64,000 nucleotides of DNA. Source: Salvator merianae. Lineage: Eukaryota; Chordata; Lepidosauria; Squamata; Teiidae. Positions 1 through 9,568 of the stretch are shown here, one piece after another. Under the pieces are notes generated by a model. The model did no database searches. It worked only from the letters and a program-made list of their open reading frames with translations, and was not told the origin of the DNA. The number at the start of each line of letters is the position of its first letter. Position 1 is the stretch's first letter. The DNA is taken from the NCBI GenBank assembly GCA_003586115.2, contig QVOM02000113.1, forward strand, positions 1,709,813 to 1,773,812, written 5' to 3'. The position numbers and the translations under genes were made by a program.

Positions 1-349
1 CCCATCCAATTATTGCTGTGTCTCATACCACTATAAGTACAAATCTGGTTTTGTGTTATGGTAGGCAGAGAAGCATGTGTTCTGTTACTATTGATGATGA
101 TGATGTGTGTGTCAGTTTATTTTTGGTTCTATTCAAGGACAAGAATAGGATGGGCATTTTGGAAAACTCCCATATAAAATTACAAAATCTGTGCTTGCCA
201 TTTAAGTTTACAGAGATGGGCACAATATAACTGAATGTTCAGTTAGGGTCAATCTTCATTATTTTAGCTACAGTAGAAGCCTCATATTTATATCATATTG
301 ATAAACACATTAAGTATTATCTTGCAATGCACTGTTCAATGCAAGACAT

Positions 350-530
350 AGGCTGTGTTCAGACATTACAAAAGGGGTGTCTCTCAGAGGTGCCTCAGAG
401 AGACAGTGTATGGCCCTTATGGTCCCAATCATCTCTATAATCCACCTTTTCTAGCACAGAATGTTTATGAGAGAGGCAGGAACAGACTGGTGTGTGAACA
501 ATCCCACCTCAGAATCTTCAATAAGACTTT
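350..530. mobile_element. MITE-like fragment, family B (copy 1)
   Basis: Diverged copy of a short repeat also seen at 8283-8523, 44625-44775 and 53312-53547. The copies share a core reading roughly AATCCACCTTTTCTAGC, then an AGAATGTT(C/T)ATGAGA block, then an (A/C)ATCCCAT/CACC block. Here the left part begins near a GTGTTCAGACATTA sequence that resembles the terminal repeats of the better copies. The right part has been replaced by a TCTA microsatellite. No coding capacity. The class is inferred from terminal inverted repeats in the other copies. Confidence 0.5.
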
Positions 531-534
531 CCAG

Positions 535-536
<2 letters not shown>

Positions 537-585
<49 letters not shown>
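537..585. repeat. (TCTA)n tetranucleotide microsatellite
   Basis: About 12 uninterrupted TCTA/GATA units. It lies directly at the broken right side of a MITE-like fragment. Length polymorphism between individuals is likely from its purity. Confidence 0.95.
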
Positions 586-588
<3 letters not shown>

Positions 589-726
589 CTTGTGTTTGAT
601 CACAGTGTTAATGACTGTGGCACAAAATCATGTGCACTATGGAGCACATAGCTTAATTATAAAAATGTTAGTAACACTGTAGAAGAGATTGTACTGTTTA
701 AAAAATACTAATAAGCCTTTTCTCAA

Positions 727-778
727 AGAAAAGGAAGAGAGGGAAGGAAGGAGGGAGGAAGGGAGGGAGGGGAAGGGT
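727..778. repeat. Purine-rich (GGAA/GGGA) low-complexity tract
   Basis: A run of G and A only, mostly GGAAG and GGGAGG units, about 50 bp, followed by a short TG run. No gene is visible around it. Confidence 0.85.
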
Positions 779-1229
779 ATTTGATATGTGTGTGTGTATT
801 AATAAAATCACCTGAAGAATCTGTATTGTTCTTTTCACCTCTAAAAGAAACTGAGACTGTATCTCCACTTATCAAAATAGGCCACCCTTGTCCCGAAAAG
901 GAACATGCTGTTGTCCTGTTTCAATTTTTGGTGGCAGCAGGTGCCTTCAAAGTGAATGTATGTGTCATTTTCTGGCTTGATCACTGGAAGAGGCACCTCT
1001 GAAGCAGGGTGGTTTCTACCCATCCTGCACAGAGGTGCCATGGAAAATGGTGCCTCCTTGCTTTGAACTGGAGACAAAAAATGTGGGACCCTCCCCCATC
1101 CATCTGCAACAGAGTTGCTTCTACCAGAAGTGGAGATGAGATCTAAGCTAATAATGTGGTTTAATACATGGTCTGTGTAATCTCTATACTCTGTCAGGTT
1201 TACTTTCTACTTAATGTGTATAGGATTAC

Positions 1230-1250
1230 TTTTTTTTTTTTTTTTTTTTT
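1230..1250. repeat. Poly-T tract
   Basis: 21 consecutive T. It could be the tail of a minus-strand retroposon, but the flanking sequence is not recognisable as a SINE or LINE. Confidence 0.85.
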
Positions 1251-1507
1251 GCTATTTAATCAGTTTCCATAGCTCTTTAACAGCATGTGTACTCCTGTTA
1301 AAAATCAGCAACAATAAAAGCATCAGTATTTCTAGAAATATACATAATTAGCTTGACCTTTTCCAAGGAAGGGAATACATGTCAGAAAGGGCACTAAGAA
1401 AGCAAAGGTTAGATTTTTGTCGCTGCAATGTTCTCAGCTGCAATCAAACAATACTACATAATTATATGTTGTCTCAGCAAAGAAATAACAGGGTAGAAGA
1501 GGGGTGA

Positions 1508-1605
1508 TCAATCACAGCCCTCTAGATGTTCCTGAACTACATCTCCCATCATTCCATGCAAGTTCCAGACAAACTAGTTCAGAAACATCTGGAGGGCCAT
1601 ATTCT
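1508..1605. mobile_element. Short palindromic hAT-like MITE
   Basis: Imperfect inverted repeat: the left arm CCCTCTAGATGTTCCTGAAC near 1518 pairs with the right arm ending ACATCTGGAGGGCC near 1598. The arms are about 22 nt around a spacer of roughly 40 nt. A diverged copy is at 53885-54000 and a weaker one at 25195-25315. Elements with a CATCTGGAGGGCC terminus are common in squamate genomes and usually classed as hAT-derived. The class is recalled, not tested. Confidence 0.6.
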
Positions 1606-1624
1606 GAGGTAGAACAATTCCCAA

Positions 1625-1710
1625 ATACAGCTGGACTACAGCATCCATTGTCTCTTAGCATTGGTTATGATATTTGTAGATGATGGCATTTCTGCAGTCC
1701 AGCAACATCT
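1625..1710. mobile_element. Second short palindromic MITE
   Basis: The left arm CTGGACTACAGCATCCAT (from about 1630) is complementary with mismatches to the right arm ATGATGGCATTTCTGCAGTC (from about 1680), leaving a short loop. It lies about 20 bp after the preceding palindromic element, so the two may be one composite or neighbouring insertions. No ORF. Confidence 0.55.
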
Positions 1711-1984
1711 GAAGATTCAGTTTTGGCAGCCATTGAAACTATTTCTGCACTGGGCCAGGCTAACCTGAACTAAGATTGACCCTGGATAGGCAGTCATGCC
1801 CTTTACGATTCAGTATATCAACAGTAGTTCACTCATACACTACTTTAAAAAACTTTACCAGCTTTGTAGTACCATTTTTGGTGCTGTATCCCAGTCTGCA
1901 ATCTAATCTGATGCAGAGAGACCATACAAAGGGTGTGTGAGACCATTTCTTGTCAGCACTAGCATGGGGATGACAAAGACTGAA

Positions 1985-2340
1985 GGGCTTTCTGCACTTT
2001 CCACCACGGAATGTTTGCAAGTGAACATTCCACAGTGGAACAGACCTTGCAATGCAGCAACCATTCACACTGTGAAGGCTAGAATATCCCAGCAACAGAC
2101 TTCCAGCACTCACCATGCAACTGCTGGCAGCCCATACCATGACAGCGGCCAGGGAAACTTCCAGCTGCTGCCATGGTGACTAGGAATGCAACATGACTGT
2201 GCAGCTGCAGCCACAGCCACAGCCATGCCATGCAGCATTTGCACTCGGAAGTGGGTGCAAACTCTGTGTACCAGGGGCAATCCAGCTGCTCCCGATAGAG
2301 CTGTGGAGTATGATTACTAGGGAAAAGTGCAAACAGGCCC
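1985..2340. mobile_element. Harbinger-like MITE, family A (copy 1)
   Basis: Terminal sequences GGGCTTTCTGCACTTT and AAGTGCAAACAGGCCC are inverted with mismatches. The interior contains CCATGACAGCGGCCAG followed by GCTGCCATGGTGACTAG. That block recurs at 16900-17385, 34727-35301 and 44867-45463, which defines the family. The flanks do not show matching target duplications. ORFs across it are shared with no recognisable protein and are best read as chance. Confidence 0.65.
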
Positions 2341-2707
2341 TTAGACTGTTCCATGGGCTAGTAAACCACCAAGTATGAAGAGAATCTTAGTTACAGAATA
2401 GAAAATGCTAACAGAAATAAAAAGAACTTTTTAAAAATAGTCTGTCAATCCAAATAAATCCCTTATGACCAAAAGAATGTTCTATGTATTTTAACATCTT
2501 TCCATGCTATCCTGCTTTAATAGTCTGAAAAAAAGTAATCAAGTATTTATGCTACGAGTTCAACAATTTGTCCCAGATGATATGTTTTTATGAAATTATC
2601 TGATGTAATATCCAAATATTATTCCTGATATATAATATTTATAAATAATTCAATAAGAAGATTACAACTTGGGGACCATGCTTGCCTTTCATAGTTTAAT
2701 TATTCAT

Positions 2708-3171
2708 AGGCAGTTTCTGCACTAGCCAGTAGGATGGATCAGGAAGGGGCACACTGGGCTCTCTTCCACATGCTGATACAGTTTAAGGGATAGCCTATTT
2801 CTTCATGGTACAGAGTGTGGACTGGACTAGGATGCTCTTTTTCAAAGTCTAGTGACATACTAGGGAGCGTTATACCGGATCACAGAGGCATGTAGACAGT
2901 TCACCTCCATGGTTCGGTATACCACAGGAGATCCATTTAGTAGCACAAGGTGCACCACCAAAATGCCCCTTCTGAAAGTCCCCCCATGCTGGTTACAAAG
3001 CTGGTGTGAGCTTTGAAGCTGTTGCAGGCATGAGTGTGGAACAGACTGTTTCAATATAAACAGCATTATTATGAACCAGGCCAATCCATCCCAGTTTGGG
3101 AGAGATTGCTTATTCAAGTACAGGGCAGCTCATCCTGTACCAGAATAGTGTAGGTAAGTGCAAAAATGACC
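2708..3171. mobile_element. TIR-bearing MITE with ATA target duplication
   Basis: The left end GGCAGTTTCTGCACT and right end AAGTGCAAAAATGACC are inverted complements with mismatches. ATA immediately flanks both ends. A 3-bp target duplication and a GGSC...TGCACTT terminus fit PIF/Harbinger-type MITEs. The interior holds only short ORFs without recognisable motifs. Confidence 0.6.
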
Positions 3172-3989
3172 ATAAACCCCTCTTAGTACCACACTTTCGA
3201 TCAGGGATAGCAGATTCTTCTCAGATGCTGGGAGAGGCATTTCTCACATGGCATTCATGACATGGGAATCATTGTAATAATGAGATAGTTCATGTGCAGC
3301 ATCCCAGCACTCATGAGAAGGACTTACTTTCATATCTACAACAATTATTTCCCTACAAAGTGGACTATACTATATGACCTATGAGTAGCAACTCTTATCA
3401 TGGATTTTTTTCTATGCGACCTGGTTTTGATCATGTTTCTAACTCAGCACAGGATTAAGTGATATGACCATTGCAAGTATAATTAATATAAAAGCTCAAA
3501 CAGAGAAAATGGGAAGAGAAGAAGGTACAGGAAAATCAAGGAATATTCAGTATAATTTCTAAGATTCCATCACAGTGGGAGAGAAGAGAAATCTGAGATC
3601 TCCCTGCCAACCTCACAGTTTCTACAGTTAATTAGTGGGAGACCACAGTATAGGCTCAAGAAGGCTCTTTTTCTGGGGAGGGGAGTTTGTGGACAGTCAG
3701 ACTCCCTCATAATTCTTGTTCAGAGCAAATACAGAAAGGATTTAAATGATCTATACAGAACATTACTCAGAATTAGCCTGCAAAAGAATACTAAACAGAA
3801 TACAAGTCAGTCTTACTTTTGGCTGGCCTATCCTGCCCCACAATATTCCTATTTTATGAGCTTATAGGCTGAATGTTCTTGGAAGAAACCAATTATTTTG
3901 ACCCGCTTCAGTCTGGTTCAGACTTGGTTTGGGGACAGAATTAGCTCTGGTAGCTGTAATGGAGGACTTTCTGTGGGAGACAGACAGGA

Positions 3990-4632
3990 GGAGCGCAACT
4001 CTGATGATCTTACTTGATCGCTTGATGGCCTTTGATAACATTGACCATGGTACCCTTTTGGACCACAGGATACAATTTTATCCCCAGTGTTACTTAACAT
4101 CCATATGAAGTTGAGGGAGCAGTCATCAGAAGTCTTGGGATTGGATGTCATCAGTATGCTGATGAGATTGCTCTAGGTATCCATAACATCTCAGTCAGGA
4201 AGGGTTGTGAATGTACTGAGTTAGTGATAGGCTGGATGAGGACCAATAAACTAAGGTTGAATCCAAACAAAATGGAGATCATGTGAGTAGGAATTATACA
4301 ATTAGCACTGAGAAGGAACAGGTACATAGTCTGGAGTGTTCTTCGAATCATCTTTATTCATGAAAGGCTTTGGTGACCTGTAAGACCAGGAGTGTCTATC
4401 ACCAGCTTTGGGTGCTATATCAGCTGTCTCACTACTTGAAAAGAGATACCCTAGTCACTGTTGACCATGCCTTAGTAACCTTATGCTGAGGCCACTGTAA
4501 CGTGTTCAGGGTGGAGCTACCTTTATACTTACTCCATATGCTTCAAGTGGTGCAACACACAGTGGCCAGGTTGTTGAGTGGGAGGCCTGTCTGTGTACAT
4601 ATTGCACCTGTGTTTAAGAATCTGCCAGTTGG
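3990..4632 (+). pseudogene. Degenerate L2-type LINE reverse transcriptase
   Basis: Reading across frames on the plus strand gives L2 reverse transcriptase landmarks in the right order. An AFDNIDHGTLLDH motif lies near 4027-4067. PVLLNIHMK, equivalent to the LSPLLFNIYM block, is near 4082-4110. A decayed catalytic box HQYADE is near 4150-4167. WMRTNKLRLNPNKMEI lies near 4233-4281. The segment ends near 4632 with a sequence resembling the LP-V-G region of the L2 C-terminus. Frameshifts and stops separate these blocks, so it is an old dead copy. A minus-strand CR1-like relic begins right at its 3' end. Confidence 0.75.
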
Positions 4633-4854
4633 AACAAAAGGGAAACATTGCAGGATCAGGTAACAGCTCATCTAGTCCAACATCTCATCTCACACAGTGC
4701 CCCGCCATTTGTTTCTAGGAATTCTCATCTGCTTTGACTTCCTGCAAATAGTCTTTAGAAGCATCCTGCCCCTTCAACCTAGAAACAGTATCTAGATATC
4801 CATTCTACTAACCGTTGATACATCTGTCCTCCACTAATATCCTTTTTGAGGGGT

Positions 4855-4889
<35 letters not shown>

Positions 4890-5610
4890 CTACACCATAG
4901 CTTTATAAACAGGCATAATGATGCTTACAGATTTACTTTGTATCCCTTTCTAATTATCCCTAGCACTGAATTTGTTTTTTTCACTGCAGCTGTGCACTAG
5001 GTTGACATTTTCATTGAGATATCCAGCAGAGTCCCTGCTCCCTTTTCTGGTCCATCACAGAAAGTTCTGACCCCTTCAATGTATAGGTGTAATTGGATTT
5101 TCTTTTCATCCCAATGTGAATCTCTTTGCACTTACTAACACTGAAGTTCATTTTCCACTTGATTGTCCACTCATCCAATGTCAAGAGGTCCCTATAGAGC
5201 TCTTCACAATCTCTTTTAGTTTTCACTACCATGAATAATTTGGTATTGTCAGCAAACTTTGCTATCTCAGTGTTTACTCTTACTTCTAGATAATTTATAA
5301 ATAAATTTAAAAGGCCAGGTCCCAATATTGAACCTGGGGGCATACTTTTTATTTCCCACTACTCTGAGAATTGTCCATTTATTACTACTATTTGTTTCCT
5401 CTCATTTAGCCAGTTACCAATCTAGGACAGAACCTGTCCTCTTATTTCATGACTGATTAATTTATTCAAGAGCCTTTGATAAAGGATTTTGTCAAAAGTC
5501 CAGACAGATAATGCCAACTGTATCACCTTTATCCACATACTTATTGACATACCCAAAGAATTCTAACAAGATAGTAAGGCATGATTTGGTTAGTAAATAA
5601 ATAACCAAGA
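4633..5610 (-). pseudogene. Degenerate CR1/L3-like LINE, minus strand
   Basis: On the minus strand, 5343-5011 encodes PPGSILGPGLLNLFINYL followed by KFADNTKL. These are the reverse transcriptase blocks normally read as (V)PQGS-LGP-LFNIFINDL and FADDTKL, with the second catalytic Asp changed to Asn. The complement of 4860-4895 encodes a PHLEYCVQFW-like motif, the C-terminal block of CR1 ORF2. The 3' end (4633-4830) matches the CR1-like 3' ends at 37594-38105 and 49645-49882. Stops and deletions show it is dead and older than the CR1 at 8.9-12.3 kb. Confidence 0.8.
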
Positions 5611-5734
5611 TTCATGACATACAATGAATGTGTGTGTTTTTCCCCATCAAGGATTCCCAGGTATATAATACCAACCCTACTTTTAAGTATGGTTTCGGAT
5701 ACTGTTGATGAGAAGCAAACTGTCTATTACAGTA

Positions 5735-6228
5735 CAGTCATGCATTGGTACTTGTCGTTAATTGGTTCCGGGAGACGCAATGAGTACCAAAGATGTTGAG
5801 TACCAAACAATTTTTTTCCCCATAAGGAATAATGTAAATAGATTTAATGCATTCCCAAACCAAAGACAATGTACATTTTTAAGGCAATATGTAAAAAGAT
5901 AGGGTTGTATATCATTACTTTACATGAGAAATAAACCTAAAAATTAATAAATACTTGTACAGTACTTAGATTAAATACACAAAATGACCACAGAGGTCAG
6001 AATAAGACCACAAGGGAATGTGCACATGGCAAGAGCTACCACGTGACTAACACGTGACCCTTTGTTTCGGCTGGAAAGGGTAGCGAGGCACAAGGCAACC
6101 TGCACCGACAAGTTCTAGCTTCAACATTGGGCACCAAACAAACGATGAGTACCAAGACAAAATTTTCACGTCAGAATGCATTAAGTACCAAATCCATTTC
6201 AAGGCAGTTGAGTACCAAGGCACCACTG
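5735..6228. mobile_element. Tigger/pogo-like MITE flanked by TA
   Basis: The ends CAGTCATGCATTGGTACT and AGTACCAAGGCACCACTG are near-perfect terminal inverted repeats beginning CAGT. TA lies at 5733-5734 and again at 6229-6230, the target duplication of Tc1/mariner/pogo elements. Both subterminal zones repeat (G/A)AGTACCAA several times, likely transposase binding units. At 494 bp with no transposase ORF it is non-autonomous and must have been moved in trans. Confidence 0.85.
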
Positions 6229-6230
6229 TA

Positions 6231-7200
6231 TTTTGTTGCTCATACGATTTTGCACCTCACAAACAAGGCGATTCCAATGGCGATCATGTTGGTAAAGGGT
6301 TGGCATAACTGCTATGAGGTACCACTATGAATGGAGCGGCAGTGAAAGCTTGTACATTCTTTGGACAATGCAGAGTCCCTCTAAAAATAAGTGAAGATGT
6401 GGCCTGAGAATCCAAACTGAGTTGGGCCCATGATACATGGGGATCAGAGCTTACCTTTTCCTCAGCAGAGGGTTGTTTGTTTGTTTTTCCTGAACATTTC
6501 CTCCCTCACACTGCCCTTTTCCTCAGTTTGCACTATGTAAAAAAATCATCATCCTATCCACACACATTAATACATGGGAATCCATGTAATATACTTCTTT
6601 TAATATTTAAATGGCAATTATATCATGCTTCTAATGCTCTTCATGATAATATGACATCAATTATTGCTAAAATTATAGTCTTCTGAAGCAGCAGTTCTAT
6701 ATGTACACTTATTTGCAAATAAGATTGACTGAGCACAGGGACTTTCATCTGTCACAAAAACCAGATGAAAGGGTTCCTCTACCATTACTAGTTTTACAGA
6801 AAATGAAACTTCAATAGATGTTATCTGAATTACAAGCTATACCTTTTACGGTGCCTTCTCCTATTAAGGGTATAGGAGCCTTGGTCCCTTTTCCACATGG
6901 CAGACTTATTTCTGGTAAACTGTAGACCCCATGATTTGGTTACAGGCTTTCCTTCAGCTGATTTTCCTTTAAATTTCTTTCATTTTAAGCTGACCCCCCC
7001 CCCATTTGCTAATCAATCTCCCATAAGTCTCTTGTTTATCTCAACTCTCACCACAAAATCCAAATTCCACCAATCAGGCATTTTTTCTTTTTTCTTTTCT
7101 TTCTTTCTTTCTTTTTTCTGAATCAATCAGGTAGTAGCATTACAGGATTTCCCACCCAACTGTTGCTCTGTTCTCTTGCTTTCATCTAAAATATAGTAAC
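6231..7200. other. Unassigned non-coding sequence
   Basis: No gene, RNA or confident repeat is visible. Short low-complexity runs occur: a C run near 6998-7007 and a pyrimidine-rich tract at 7082-7119. ORFs are short and lack recognisable motifs. Confidence 0.6.
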
Positions 7201-7202
7201 TA

Positions 7203-7292
7203 GGGCTGCATCTAGATACCACTTCTGCTACATTTGGATATTCTGGAATATCCAAATGTAGCAGAATAAATAAGCAATGTCTGGATGCAGCC
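7203..7292. mobile_element. 90-bp perfect-hairpin MITE
   Basis: Almost the whole element is one palindrome. Arms 7224-7243 and 7246-7265 are perfect 20-nt inverted complements separated by TG, and the outer ends GGGCTGCATCTAGA and TCTGGATGCAGCC continue the pairing. TA flanks both sides (7201-7202 and 7293-7294). A longer, more diverged relative is at 26892-27029. Confidence 0.8.
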
Positions 7293-7294
7293 TA

Positions 7295-8282
7295 GGACTT
7301 AAAGTATCTCATTAGGAAGACTTCAAACCAGAAATAAGTGCATTTGTATGGCTAGAGAGAATACCATACATGATATAAGTCTTAAAAAAAAAGAAAAATC
7401 TGAATGGCATGGTATCAAAACACAAACACTCACATACACATCCAGTTATACATGGGGCATTAGTTAAAATGTAAGGAGGGCTCCAGTATCATATTCTAAC
7501 ACTGGTCTTCACTGTTAAGCCACAATTCTGAAATGTGTCAAAATTTTCAAAGTAAATAAGAAAGCATTCAAAGTCTTGGAACTAAAGAATGTGTTCTTCA
7601 AACACTTCAAATATAAAGCATTTATTGTAAAATATTTTCTTATTCTGATATGATTGTCTCCTCAAAGATTCAGTTCTTGAATCAGATGCTCATCCTCAAG
7701 CTTAGATTTTAGAGCTTTTCTGAAGTCATAAAAATAAGAAGAAAATCACCTTAAGAGTTGGCCTGGTTCACTTTCCATCACATTAGAAGGAAACTGAGCT
7801 AATGATGTGGTCTAATGAGTGGTTTATGCCTTCCGACAAACCAAATGAGTTTTATCAGCATAGGCTTTAGGCAGCATGGAACTGCTGCAATTTTACATCT
7901 CATTGATTACCAGAATGAGGACTGCAAACATTCATAGAGCATCAAATATACTGTTCACAGATCACAGAAATTTGCATTTCTACACAGGGGAAACAGATAA
8001 AGCAACAATGTCAGGCACTGTTTTCCATGGTCAACTGACCTTTACAGAAGGAAATAATAGAACAGAAAATAACACCAAACAGAGGATGTAAATCTATAGA
8101 TAGTCCTAGAACAGACTACATCAAAAACAAGATGCTATATGCTTTTACAAAGAGTTTTGCAGTATATATTGTACAGAATAACCCTTGAACATGAGAAGCA
8201 AGTAAATGATTGTCCCAAATGAGCTTATCCAGCAGCTTTTGTAAATATTTAAAAAGAAGAAATAAACAGAACACTGGTGAGT
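7295..8282. other. Unassigned non-coding sequence
   Basis: AT-rich single-copy-looking DNA. The longest ORF (7876-8091, plus) has no recognisable motif or coding character. Nothing else is supported. Confidence 0.6.
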
Positions 8283-8523
8283 CAGTCTGAATTCACATGT
8301 AGCAAGCAAAGCAGCTCAAAAGCCTTTTAGAGACTGCAGCATGTGGCACTTATGTTCTTATCCCATCTCCAACCCAGCTTTTCTAGCCAGAATGTTCATG
8401 AGAAAGGGAGGGACATACTGTCATGTGAATGAACCATCACTAACTAGCCTCTAAGCCACCTCAGAGGTACTTTTGTTGCTGTTCTTGTAGTTTTTCACTG
8501 TGTGCAAATTCAGTCTGACACAG
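8283..8523. mobile_element. MITE family B (copy 2, best preserved)
   Basis: The left end CAGTCTGAATTCACATG and right end TGTGCAAATTCAGTCTGA are terminal inverted repeats, giving an element of about 240 bp. The interior carries the family blocks GCATGTGGCACTTATGTTCT, TTTTCTAGCCAGAATGTTCA and TAAGCCACCTCAGAGG. Relatives are at 350-530, 44625-44775 and 53312-53547. No ORF of interest. The superfamily is not determined because no convincing target duplication was found. Confidence 0.65.
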
Positions 8524-8924
8524 CATCATTAAGGATATCGGTGCTTCAGAAGTAAACAACCACAAATGCCAAACCCATATCACCTAAGTGACAACAAGGC
8601 AGATCATCTTGTAAACATATCGAATCAAAACAACACTGTGTAAAGATATAAAGATACCTTCGAAGTCACCAATAAGGCAACAGTGCATGCCTGCAAAAGT
8701 GGACTTAATTTCTGTTGGCATACGTCAGTTAACTGTTTACACTGATCACATGAACTTATTTTCAACATGAATAAAAAGGACATTGGACTTCAGATTAAAA
8801 TAATAACAAACAAATATCTTCTAGATTCACAGTAAACAATATAAGTCTGAAAATCAACCAAGAAAAGGCATTGCAAGGGATATGGTTATCATGAATAGGT
8901 AATCACTTTTGCAGGTCTGCAGCT

Positions 8925-9383
8925 GTGTGCAGACCTGACATGACCTCACGAGAAGTGTGCTGCCTTTCCGGTGCACGAATCAAAGATGTAACCAAGGGGC
9001 TGCCAAGACTCTTCAGTCCTACAGACTATTACCCGTTCCTACTAATACATGTAGGAACAAATGACACCGCAGGAAGGAACTTTGAAGCTATCTGCAGAGA
9101 CTTTGAAGACCTGGGCAGGAAAGTGAAGGAACTGGGAGCGCAAGTTGTCTTCTCTTCTATCCTCCCAGTGAATGGCCGTGGAACAAGAAGATGGAGCAAG
9201 ATTCTACAGGTAAACAACTGGCTACGTCGATGGTGCTACCAGCAAGGATTTGGATTTCTAGACCATGGACTAAACTACTTATATGATGGACTCCTTGCAA
9301 GAGATGGGCTCCATCTTACAAAGACAGGAAAGCACATATTTGGCAGGGGACTGGCTGCGCTCGTCAGGAGAGCTTTAAAATAG
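8925..9383 (+). pseudogene. CR1 ORF1 C-terminal SGNH/GDSL esterase domain (N-terminally truncated)
   Basis: 152 residues of the esterase domain found in CR1-type ORF1 proteins. The block III motif HVGTND is at residues 42-47. The block V dyad is in DGLHLT, with Asp127 and His130 as the expected catalytic pair. FSSILPV near residues 81-87 and a WLRRWCYQQGF region also match the family. Block I, with the nucleophilic Ser in a GDS motif, would lie upstream and is absent, as are the N-terminal zinc-finger or coiled-coil parts of full ORF1. The first ATG here is therefore not the native start. The frame ends at TAG 9381-9383, about 130 bp before the recognisable ORF2 open frame. CR1 ORF1 proteins bind RNA, and their esterase role is not settled. 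Confidence 0.85.
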
Positions 9384-9568
9384 AGCGAAAGGGGAAGGGA
9401 AGTAAAAGTCCAGAGAAAGATAAGCAGCTAATAAATACAGATAAGGATCTTGCTACCAGAAATGAAAGGAAGGAACAAAGACAAACAGTTAGGAAGGAAA
9501 CTAGAGGAGTCAAGCCTGTAAGAGACATTGGTCGTAAACTAAAATGTTTCTATACCAATGCGCAAAGC

